Shown: positions 7,186 to 13,188 of the stretch, piece after piece
Layout of the letters: each line of letters starts with the position of its first letter
Position numbering within the stretch: position 1 is the stretch's first letter
Assembly: GCA_003224075.1 (NCBI GenBank)
Contig: QHYF01000087.1
Location: 1-16,172, forward strand
Length of the DNA: 16,172 nt
Direction: 5' to 3'
DNA from: Acidobacteriota bacterium
GTDB lineage: Bacteria > Acidobacteriota > Terriglobia > Acidiferrales > UBA7541
Position numbers and translations under genes: made by a program
The notes under the pieces: model-generated
What the model saw: only the letters and a program-made list of their open reading frames with translations
The model's database searches: none
Told to the model about the DNA's origin: nothing

Positions 7186-8577
7186 ATGGCCGTTGACATT
7201 GTAATGCCCCAGATGGGGGAGAGCATTTTTGAAGGCACCATCACCAAATGGCTGAAGAAGCCCGGCGACAAGGTGGAGCGCGACGAGCCGCTGTTTGAGA
7301 TTTCCACGGACAAGGTGGATGCGGAAATTCCGTCGCCGTCGGCGGGCGTGCTGAAGGAGATCAAAGTCGGCGAAGGGCAGACCGTGCCGATTCAGACGAT
7401 TGTGGGTGTGATTGACGCGGCAGGCTCTGCGGCTGCAGCGCCTGCGCCGGCTCCGGCAAAGGCGGAAACTTCCGCTCCGGCTGCGAAAACTCCCGCTGCT
7501 GCTACTCCGGCATCGGCCCCGGCGCCGCGACCTGCTGCCGCCACTCCGGCACCGCCGGTTGCGACCGCTCCTGCCACACCCTCGCCTCAGGACGGGAGCC
7601 GCATTCACAGCTCGCCGCTCGTGCGCCGGATGGCCAAGGAACATGGAATCGATCTCGCTACCGTGCGGGGCACCGGCGCAGGCGGGCGCATCAGCAAACA
7701 GGACATCGAGGCGTTGATCGCCGCAGGAGGCGTGCCTGCGGCGGCTCCGCCGGCGTACTCCGCTCCAGGCGCGCCTGCCCGGACGCCAACAGCGCCTCCG
7801 CCACCGGGCGCCGCCCCTGGAGTGTCCGGAGGGCTGGCGCACGTCGCCCTGGAAACGGCGGTGCCGCGCGAGAAGATCTATTTCGGGTCCTACGAAGTGC
7901 AGCCCATGAGCGCGATGCGGCAACGCATCGCCGAGCACATGGTTGCGTCCAAGCGCGTCTCCGCGCACGTATACTCGGTCGATGAGATTGACATGACCAA
8001 GGTCGCGGCGCTGCGCGCCAGGGCCAAGGAGGAATTCGAAAGGCGCTACGGGACCAAGCTGACCTTCATGCCGTTCTTCGTGAAAGCGGCGGTCGCGGGC
8101 CTTCGCGCATTCCCCACGCTGAACGCCTCGCTCGACGGCACAAACGTCGTCCTCCACAAGGACATCAACATCGGCATCGCCGTAGCCCTCGACTGGGGCT
8201 TGCTCGTGCCGGTGGTGAAAAACGCGGACGAGAAAAATCTCCTCGGCATCCAGCGCACCACGAACGATCTCGCGGAGCGCGCGCGTTCCAAAAAACTGAA
8301 GCCGGAAGAAGTACAGGAAGGGACCTTTTCCATTACCAATCCCGGCGTCTTCGGCGGGCTCTTCGGCCTGCCGGTGATCAGCCAGCCCAACGTGGGCATC
8401 CTGGGGCTCGGCGCCATCGAGAAACGGCCGGTGGTCGTCGATGACGCGATCGCCATACGCTCGATGTGCTACGTGACGCTCAGCTACGACCACCGCGTCG
8501 TGGACGGCGCGATCGCCCATCAGTTCCTCCACAAGGTCAAGGAAACACTGGAGAATTGGTCGGAGCCGGTGTTGTAG
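7186..8577 (+). CDS. Dihydrolipoamide acyltransferase (E2)
   Basis: 463 residues; GAGGAG precedes the ATG by about 8 nt. Domain order: one lipoyl domain (1-78) with the lipoylated lysine K43 in STDKVDAE; an Ala/Pro linker (about 80-138); a peripheral subunit-binding domain (about 141-178, HSSPLVRRMAKEHGID and GTGAGGRISKQDI) that holds E1 or E3; a second Ala/Pro/Gly linker; and the catalytic core, ending with H436-x3-D440-G441 in SYDHRVVDG. The core forms a multimeric cage and transfers the acyl group from the lipoyl arm to CoA. The PSBD resembles those of branched-chain/pyruvate E2s; a single lipoyl domain is common. Last gene of the operon, with a 27-bp gap after E1-beta, followed by two candidate terminators. 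Confidence 0.96.
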   Translation: MAVDIVMPQMGESIFEGTITKWLKKPGDKVERDEPLFEISTDKVDAEIPSPSAGVLKEIKVGEGQTVPIQTIVGVIDAAGSAAAAPAPAPAKAETSAPAAKTPAAATPASAPAPRPAAATPAPPVATAPATPSPQDGSRIHSSPLVRRMAKEHGIDLATVRGTGAGGRISKQDIEALIAAGGVPAAAPPAYSAPGAPARTPTAPPPPGAAPGVSGGLAHVALETAVPREKIYFGSYEVQPMSAMRQRIAEHMVASKRVSAHVYSVDEIDMTKVAALRARAKEEFERRYGTKLTFMPFFVKAAVAGLRAFPTLNASLDGTNVVLHKDINIGIAVALDWGLLVPVVKNADEKNLLGIQRTTNDLAERARSKKLKPEEVQEGTFSITNPGVFGGLFGLPVISQPNVGILGLGAIEKRPVVVDDAIAIRSMCYVTLSYDHRVVDGAIAHQFLHKVKETLENWSEPVL

Positions 8578-8627
8578 CCATCCGTTCTCAGTGGTGGTCA
8601 GTCAGTGGCGCATGAACTGTAGCTCGC

Positions 8628-8660
8628 GGGGCGCAGCTTGCTGCGCCCCATCTTCATTCT
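8628..8660 (+). terminator. Terminator after the E2 gene, GTAG-headed palindrome
   Basis: Perfect 10-bp arms, GGGGCGCAGC at 8628-8637 and GCTGCGCCCC at 8640-8649, followed by ATCTTCATTCTT. It lies 50 bp after the E2 stop and would end the operon transcript. A GTAG tetranucleotide occurs a few bases upstream at 8619-8622, the arrangement seen in REP sequences, so it may be a repeat family member as well as a terminator. Confidence 0.6.
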
Positions 8661-8745
8661 TGCTGGAGCCTTATCCCTCGGCTGAGAAACAGCCTGATCC
8701 TTCTAGTGTCGGCTTTGAAGGTCAATTGTTCTTGACGAAACGGCC

Positions 8746-8766
8746 AACTGGTTCGGCAGTTTTTTC
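8746..8766 (+). terminator. Second, weaker terminator before the convergent DUF3037 gene
   Basis: A 5-bp stem AACTG/CAGTT with loop GTTCGG, followed by six consecutive T at 8760-8765. The stem is short. It would back up the stronger hairpin at 8628 and protect the convergent minus-strand pair from read-through. Confidence 0.4.
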
Positions 8767-8792
8767 ACCAGTCACAAGTCATCCGTCACGAA

Positions 8793-9656
8793 TCATTGAA
8801 GCATGGGCTTGAGCTTGGCCACCCACACGGCGAAGTGGTCCATCGCAACGGGCTCGATACCAACCTCGCGCAAAGTATCTCGTACAAAGCGATGTCGCTC
8901 GTTCTCCGGCTGGAACGAAACGTCAGTCACAGCGGCAAACTCGGAAGCAAAGGGTCCCCGTGCGGCAATGCGAGCCGCCGTGTAAGCGTAAAGCTTGCAA
9001 TCGGCGGGCGCGCGAGACACGCTGAGCGTCTGCACGTAGCCGCGCGTGCCGTTTCGCCGATAACAGTAGTCAAGCCTCATCGGATCTCCAGGAAAGGTAA
9101 AGTCCGTCACACGAACCGATTTTTCGAGCCGGTCCCAAAGCCCGCCCGCCTTCCACACCTGCGAGCAGTAGTCTCGGATCATGGCGCGGCTGCCGGGGGC
9201 TCCGACGCGGGTGGCCTTGCGCGGCGGAGCTACATGGTCTGCGTACAGCCGGTCAAGTTCGACGTCCAAGTCATCCGCGTAGACACCTTTCTGCGGCGCC
9301 AGCTGCACTCCATTCGACAGCGTATTGTTCCAATTCTCCACGAGTCTCTGCAGTTGCTCTCCCGCATTCACCTGTGGACCATGCTCGGCCCGCATGTTTT
9401 GCAGATAGCTTGTGAAGCGGTCCTCGAGATGGTCCCGGAATTCACGAAGCGTGTTTTCATCGGCAGCCGGCTGAAGCCGTCGAATTCGGGCGTATTCGTC
9501 CTGCTCCTCAATCAGCCGCAGGCGCAGTGCGCCGGTGAGGGGATCGAACAGCATCACCCCGATGTTGACCCATTCGTCGCGGATCAGATCCGAGGTGTAT
9601 CGCAAGACGTGGTAAACGAATTTGCTTTCATTGGATGAAGAAATGGTTTCAGGCAT
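8793..9656 (-). CDS. DUF3037-type protein, partner of the HipA-like kinase
   Basis: 287 residues. The N-terminal block YHVLRYTSDLIRDEWVNIGVML (about 15-36) is the signature I associate with the DUF3037 family, which has no known biochemical role. A charged region follows (LIEEQDEYARIRRL; 71-110 probably helical). The second half (about 185-285), with LDYCYRRNGTRGYVQTL and RFVRDTLREVGIEPV, is longer than the short DUF3037 proteins I recall. No signal peptide or membrane segment, so it is cytosolic. Its ATG follows the TAA of the kinase gene by 3 nt, making an obligatory operon with likely translational coupling. In other bacteria I recall HipA-like kinase genes next to DUF3037 genes; this is recollection, not a search. 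Possible roles are antitoxin, substrate or adaptor of the kinase. Function unproven. Confidence 0.8.
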   Translation of the reverse strand: MPETISSSNESKFVYHVLRYTSDLIRDEWVNIGVMLFDPLTGALRLRLIEEQDEYARIRRLQPAADENTLREFRDHLEDRFTSYLQNMRAEHGPQVNAGEQLQRLVENWNNTLSNGVQLAPQKGVYADDLDVELDRLYADHVAPPRKATRVGAPGSRAMIRDYCSQVWKAGGLWDRLEKSVRVTDFTFPGDPMRLDYCYRRNGTRGYVQTLSVSRAPADCKLYAYTAARIAARGPFASEFAAVTDVSFQPENERHRFVRDTLREVGIEPVAMDHFAVWVAKLKPMLQ

Positions 9657-9659
9657 GTC

Positions 9660-10475
9660 TTAAGTCCAGTTTGGAAATGGTTGCCGTGTCGTGTTTTTGG
9701 CCGCCAGCAGCAGCTCCGGCACCTTGGTGCGGCGTCGATGGAGTTGTTCGGCCAGTCGCAGCAGCGCATCCAAGTCGTCTCCGTACCACTCCGGCGGAAT
9801 CTCTCGGATGCGCTCGTCGAGTACGCGTTCTGTCATGTGCTTTTCAATTCGCTCCAGCCACGGTCCAAACGACTCGCGTCCTCTGACGCCTTCGTAGACG
9901 CGGTTGCGCGCATACAGCCCTCGCAGCGGCGCGTCCGGGAAGTTCCATTCCCCGGCGTTGAAACAGAACCCCTGGTCAATCATGAGCGTGCGGTAGCGCT
10001 CTTCCTGAGGACCCTGTCCATCTTGGGGCTCCCGGTAGAAAAGTGTCTGCCGGCCATTGGTGTTGCATGTCCATTTGTCGAAGGCCAGCATGCCTGCAAA
10101 ATCGTTCAAGTTTTCGACCTGCATCAGCTGCTTGTCAGGCAGAAAATCGTGCAGTGTCAGGCGACGGGGATCTCCAGGGTAGCGCGACCCAAATTGCATG
10201 CCTGCTTGGCAGGGGATGCGCGTCCGCGGCATCTCGACGCATAGATCCGGCGTGAGCCGGATGAGATCCTCACTGACGTACACAATCTCCACCGGCGTCG
10301 TGGGCAGGCCAAGGCGCGCCGCCAGCTTTGTGCCTAGCAGTTCGTTGACCAGAATCCGGCGGTGTTGCGGGTTATTTTGGAACTTGACAACGTAATAGTG
10401 GCCGTCGTCGCAGCGCATCAGGTGTGACTGCGCTCCCCCACGCATCCGCCGTATCTGCTCAAGGGCACGCAACAT
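9660..10475 (-). CDS. HipA-like protein kinase (HipA_2-type)
   Basis: 271 residues, about 60% of the length of classical HipA. The N-lobe has a glycine-containing loop (R12-G-G14), the strand YYVVK with K31 as the probable ATP lysine, and E45 in NELLGTKLAARLGLP as its salt-bridge partner. The FGSRYPGDP block (95-103) is typical of this subfamily. Catalytic loop region: D133-KWTC-N138-T-N140-G-R. D133-x4-N138 fits kinase DxxxxN spacing, but by alignment with HipA's DGHxKN one would expect Asp at position 140, which is Asn here. D167-Q-G is the metal-binding DFG equivalent. HipA kinases phosphorylate translation factors such as GltX; the target here is unknown. No HipB-type helix-turn-helix gene is adjacent; the only partner is the DUF3037 gene 3 nt downstream. 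No Shine-Dalgarno; the promoter position implies a leaderless mRNA. Confidence 0.82.
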   Translation of the reverse strand: MLRALEQIRRMRGGAQSHLMRCDDGHYYVVKFQNNPQHRRILVNELLGTKLAARLGLPTTPVEIVYVSEDLIRLTPDLCVEMPRTRIPCQAGMQFGSRYPGDPRRLTLHDFLPDKQLMQVENLNDFAGMLAFDKWTCNTNGRQTLFYREPQDGQGPQEERYRTLMIDQGFCFNAGEWNFPDAPLRGLYARNRVYEGVRGRESFGPWLERIEKHMTERVLDERIREIPPEWYGDDLDALLRLAEQLHRRRTKVPELLLAAKNTTRQPFPNWT

Positions 10476-10480
10476 ACGCC

Positions 10481-10512
10481 GCTATGCTAGCGATAGCTGC
10501 CGCTTCCGGCAA
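10481..10512 (-). promoter_or_regulatory. Promoter and imperfect palindrome of the HipA-like operon
   Basis: On the minus strand TTGCCG (10512-10507) and TAGCAT (10489-10484) are spaced by exactly 17 bp. The start would fall within about 2 nt of the ATG at 10475. GCTAT-N7-ATAGC (10481-10497) is an inverted repeat covering the -10, a plausible autoregulatory site. Confidence 0.45.
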
Positions 10513-10615
10513 GTACCACGCTTTTCAGCCCGGCGGATTCCCGAATCGAGAAGCCTTTGTTCAAGTTGGGATGCGGGAGACCGCTGGCGAGATTCCATTC
10601 TGGAAGCCGGCATTC

Positions 10616-10656
10616 TCCAAAATAGAAAGAGCCGGAATCGCGCTCCCGGCCCTTTC
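10616..10656 (-). terminator. Intrinsic terminator of the charge-bipolar protein gene
   Basis: On the minus strand GAAAGGGCCGG pairs with CCGGCTCTTTC (11 bp, one G-U) around a 10-nt loop, followed by TATTTTGG. It lies about 30 nt after the stop codon and separates this gene from the HipA-like operon. Confidence 0.65.
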
Positions 10657-10687
10657 GCGGAAAAACTTTCTCGGCTGTGAGATAGAC

Positions 10688-10990
10688 TTACCGCCTTTTT
10701 TTCCTTTTCACTGCTTTCTTGCCCTTGGCCCCTTTTTTCTTGGGCTTCGATTTCTTGGCCTTCTTTTTTCGTGCGACTTTCTTCTTCGCTGCCCTCTTGG
10801 CCGGTTTCTTCGCTGCCGGCTTGGGCGCGGGCTTTGGAGCCGGAGCCTGTTCCTCGCGTTCCTCGCCCACGATGGTCAGTTCTTCTTCCTCGGCTTCGAC
10901 GATCTCTTGGGCTTCGCCGCCCAGCTCTTCGTCGTCTTCCAGCCGTGACAGCTCGTTGTCGTCTTCGAAATTGTCCTTCTGAAAAGCCAT
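10688..10990 (-). CDS. Small charge-bipolar protein: acidic N-half, Lys-rich histone-like C-half
   Basis: 100 residues. AGGGGAGG ends about 5 nt before the ATG, and the gene has its own promoter and terminator, so I regard it as real. Residues 1-47 are strongly acidic (DDNELSRLEDDEEL, EAEEEELTIVGEEREE). Residues 49-58 form a Pro/Ala/Lys linker (APAPKPAPKPAA). Residues 59-100 are almost only Lys, Arg and Ala, with motifs KKVARKKKAKKSKPKKKG and KRKKRR. The C-half resembles H1-like tails and should bind nucleic acid; the acidic half could mask it or bind a basic partner. No family name is recognised. Simple-sequence composition limits homology inference. It lies downstream of the lytic transglycosylase on the same strand but 252 bp away with its own promoter. 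Confidence 0.75.
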   Translation of the reverse strand: MAFQKDNFEDDNELSRLEDDEELGGEAQEIVEAEEEELTIVGEEREEQAPAPKPAPKPAAKKPAKRAAKKKVARKKKAKKSKPKKKGAKGKKAVKRKKRR

Positions 10991-11093
10991 TCCGTCCTCC
11001 CCTGGGGGAATTTATGGGCCCCATCTGAAAAGGGGACCCGCGGGTTGCTGTTCTGGCCGGAGTTCGCTGAAATTCCACCCCGCCCTTGCGCCG

Positions 11094-11122
11094 TTGTTAT
11101 CGTACTCGCCGGGAGTTGTCAA
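11094..11122 (-). promoter_or_regulatory. Consensus-like promoter of the charge-bipolar protein gene
   Basis: On the minus strand a perfect -35 TTGACA (11122-11117), a 17-bp spacer and TAACAA (11099-11094). The predicted start near 11087 gives a leader of about 97 nt. The rest of the 10991-11242 spacer shows nothing else I can support. Confidence 0.5.
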
Positions 11123-11242
11123 GCCTTCTGCGGTGATCCTTGCAAGAGATTGCTCAAGGCGCGGGAAGCGGCACGAAAGCCAGGCAGCAGGCGAACAAAC
11201 TTGATCCCCGCGCCTCTTCCTAACATATTAACAATGAAGGAC

Positions 11243-12913
11243 TTAGTTATGACTTACGGCAGCAGCCCCGCCCGACGTGCCCGCCGCCGTTGGAGCCGTG
11301 GGTTTCTTTTTTGGCCTGGACCGCGCGCGCACCGGACGGCTCTCCGGCGCCCCCCCGATGGTGTAGATGCGCAGCACCATGCCGCGGCCCACCCGGTTCG
11401 ACCTCAAGCGGTTCCATTTGCGCATATCTTCCGGGCTCACGCTAAAACGATCGGCGATTCCTCCCAGCGTATCGCCGCGCCGCACCCGGTAACTCACCAG
11501 CCGGCGTTTTGTTTCCGATTGCGGCTGCGTCGCTGGAATAATCAGTTTCTCCCCCGCATCAAGCGCCTCATTGCGCTCCAGATTGTTTGCATCAGCGACC
11601 GCCGCCGCCGTCACGTGGTATTTCTTCGCAATGGACGCGAGCGTCTCGCCGGCTTCCACGCGGTGACGCCGCCAGCTAACCCACTTGTCGGAAGGAATGT
11701 CCGCGATCTCCGCGGAGAATTTTCCCGCGGTTCCCTGGGGCAAATGCAGCTCAAAAGAGGGATCGTCGGGAGTCGCAAGGCGCAGCAGCGAAGGGTTGAG
11801 CGAGCGCAGCGTCTCCACGTCCACGTCGATGGTTTCCGCCACCAGCCGCAGATCGATGGCCCGGCCCGGTTTCACGATGTCGGTCGGGACCGGCGCCTCC
11901 GGGTCGGCCTGAATACTGTAGTGCGCCGCGTCCTTGGCGATGAGGGTGAGCGCGATGATGATGGGCACATAGTTTCTCGTTTCGCGCGGGAGCACGTTGC
12001 GCTTGTAGAGCTCCCAGAAATCGGCGTAACCGGTGCGCTCGATGCCCTTCTGCACGTTGCCGGGCCCGCAGTTGTACGCCGCCATCGCCAGGTACCAGTC
12101 GCCGAACAGTTTGTAGAGATCGCGCAGATGTTGCGCAGCGGCATGGGTGGCTTTCTCTGGGTCCTGGCGTTCGTCGACCCACCAGGTGTGGCGGAGTCCG
12201 TACTCATGACCCCGGTACGCCACGAATTGCCAGATGCCGCGGGCGCCGGCCCGTGACAGCGCCAGCGGCTGGAACGCGCTCTCCGCCTGCGCCAGGTAAA
12301 TCAGGTCCTGCGGCAAACCCTCTTCCTGCAGGACCCGCGCGATCATTTCCCGGTAGCGGCCGCCCCGGCGCAAGCCCGTTTCCACGATCGCGCGGCCCCG
12401 AGGCGTTTGAAAGAAATTGAGAAAAGAGAGAACTTGGTCGTTTACGGTCAGCGGCAGGTCGTGGGAAAAGTTTTTGGCGGCTTGTTCGGCGCGCTCTTTC
12501 AGCCGCGGGTCCACCGGAAACGTCATCTCTGCCACTTCGTCAATCGGCGCGGGGACTGCGGGCGCTTCGCTGAAACCATCACCCGCGCGGAAGGCCTGCA
12601 GTTCGTAGGCGTACACGGTGTCGACGACGTGGTGAAACAGCTCGCTCAGCTTGGGATCGCCGTTGGGGTCGTAACCGCTCTCCAGCATCCAGTCCACGGC
12701 CTCGTCAAAATCCTTGCGCGCCGCTTCCAAGTGGCCGGCTTTGAAGTTCTGCTCCCCGGATGCAAATTTTTCCTGAACCTTCTGGATCAGATACTCCCTC
12801 CCTCCGGGAACCGGAGGCAGCAGGGAGAACAGCGGGCGGCGGGATGGACTTGTCAGCGGCAGAGGCGGGAGAGTTGGCGGAGCCTGTGCCTTGTTCGCAG
12901 TGGGCACCGGCAT
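11243..12913 (-). CDS. Lytic murein transglycosylase with two LysM domains (MltD-like)
   Basis: 556 residues from the first ATG after an in-frame TGA. It cleaves the MurNAc-GlcNAc bond of peptidoglycan with anhydro-sugar formation. The N-terminus is Pro-rich, then a helical region (about 40-110). The SLT catalytic domain spans about 155-335: catalytic Glu211 in AQAESAFQPLALS, the GARGIWQF motif (223-230), and AMAAYNCGPGNV (276-287). Two LysM peptidoglycan-binding domains follow (about 415-460, YHVTAAAVADANNL; and about 473-517, YRVRRGDTLGGIADRF). A basic, Pro/Ala-rich tail ends the protein. As annotated it lacks a signal peptide, which an enzyme acting on periplasmic murein needs. A near-perfect lipoprotein signal is present just upstream in the same frame but is separated by TGA at 12959-12961 (next entry). 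Confidence 0.9.
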   Translation of the reverse strand: MPVPTANKAQAPPTLPPLPLTSPSRRPLFSLLPPVPGGREYLIQKVQEKFASGEQNFKAGHLEAARKDFDEAVDWMLESGYDPNGDPKLSELFHHVVDTVYAYELQAFRAGDGFSEAPAVPAPIDEVAEMTFPVDPRLKERAEQAAKNFSHDLPLTVNDQVLSFLNFFQTPRGRAIVETGLRRGGRYREMIARVLQEEGLPQDLIYLAQAESAFQPLALSRAGARGIWQFVAYRGHEYGLRHTWWVDERQDPEKATHAAAQHLRDLYKLFGDWYLAMAAYNCGPGNVQKGIERTGYADFWELYKRNVLPRETRNYVPIIIALTLIAKDAAHYSIQADPEAPVPTDIVKPGRAIDLRLVAETIDVDVETLRSLNPSLLRLATPDDPSFELHLPQGTAGKFSAEIADIPSDKWVSWRRHRVEAGETLASIAKKYHVTAAAVADANNLERNEALDAGEKLIIPATQPQSETKRRLVSYRVRRGDTLGGIADRFSVSPEDMRKWNRLRSNRVGRGMVLRIYTIGGAPESRPVRARSRPKKKPTAPTAAGTSGGAAAVSHN

Positions 12914-13021
12914 CAGTGCCGGGACGCGTGCCTGGACAGGCTTCTTGCCCGCGTCCTCTCAGCCCACAAAGCCTGCGGCGAACAGGATCATGCTCGCCGC
13001 GATATGCCGTCCATGTTTCAC
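12914..13021 (-). pseudogene. Detached lipoprotein signal peptide of the lytic transglycosylase (TGA at the lipobox Cys)
   Basis: In frame with the downstream enzyme, GTG at 13021 opens a 20-residue segment with a basic n-region (KHGRH), a hydrophobic core (IAASMILFAAGFVG), then TGA at 12959-12961, then EDAGKKPVQARVPAL running into the annotated ATG. TGA differs by one base from TGC/TGT, and a Cys at that position would complete a lipobox (FVG-C). An in-frame TAA lies 8 codons upstream of the GTG, so this is the whole N-terminus. The simplest readings are a nonsense mutation or a base error; recoding of UGA is a remote alternative. Confidence 0.7.
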
Positions 13022-13027
13022 CTTCCC

Positions 13028-13056
13028 ATGGTAAAGACCGACTTAGGGCTGGTCAA
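13028..13056 (-). promoter_or_regulatory. Promoter of the lytic transglycosylase gene
   Basis: On the minus strand TTGACC (13056-13051), 17 bp, TACCAT (13033-13028). The start would fall at or next to the GTG at 13021, so the mRNA may be leaderless; the only purine-rich stretch (GGGAAG) touches the GTG directly. This supports 13021 as the true 5' end of the gene. Confidence 0.45.
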
Positions 13057-13188
13057 CGCTTTCCGTCGAAATAGGTGTTGACGCTCTCAGAACATCCCGG
13101 GCCCCCGCCGCCGTTTCCGGCGCCTGTCCTTTGGCGTAGACTCCCTCCGAGATGAAGGAAAAAACAGCATGGCCACACCGCAACCGGG

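Noticed and set aside
6313..8532. Open frame of 739 codons on the minus strand opposite E1-beta and E2
   Set aside because: It mirrors two intact, motif-complete genes, has Arg/His/Gly-rich low-complexity text and no recognisable domain; typical of antisense frames in high-GC genes.
11045..12256. Open frame of 403 codons on the plus strand opposite the lytic transglycosylase
   Set aside because: It is antisense to the SLT and LysM domains and has Arg-rich, unstructured composition without family motifs.
12930..12961. SECIS-like hairpin after the TGA in the transglycosylase 5' region
   Set aside because: The stem GCCTG/CAGGC is short and starts 17 nt from the TGA; loop and spacing do not clearly match known bacterial SECIS elements. 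Kept only as a remote alternative.
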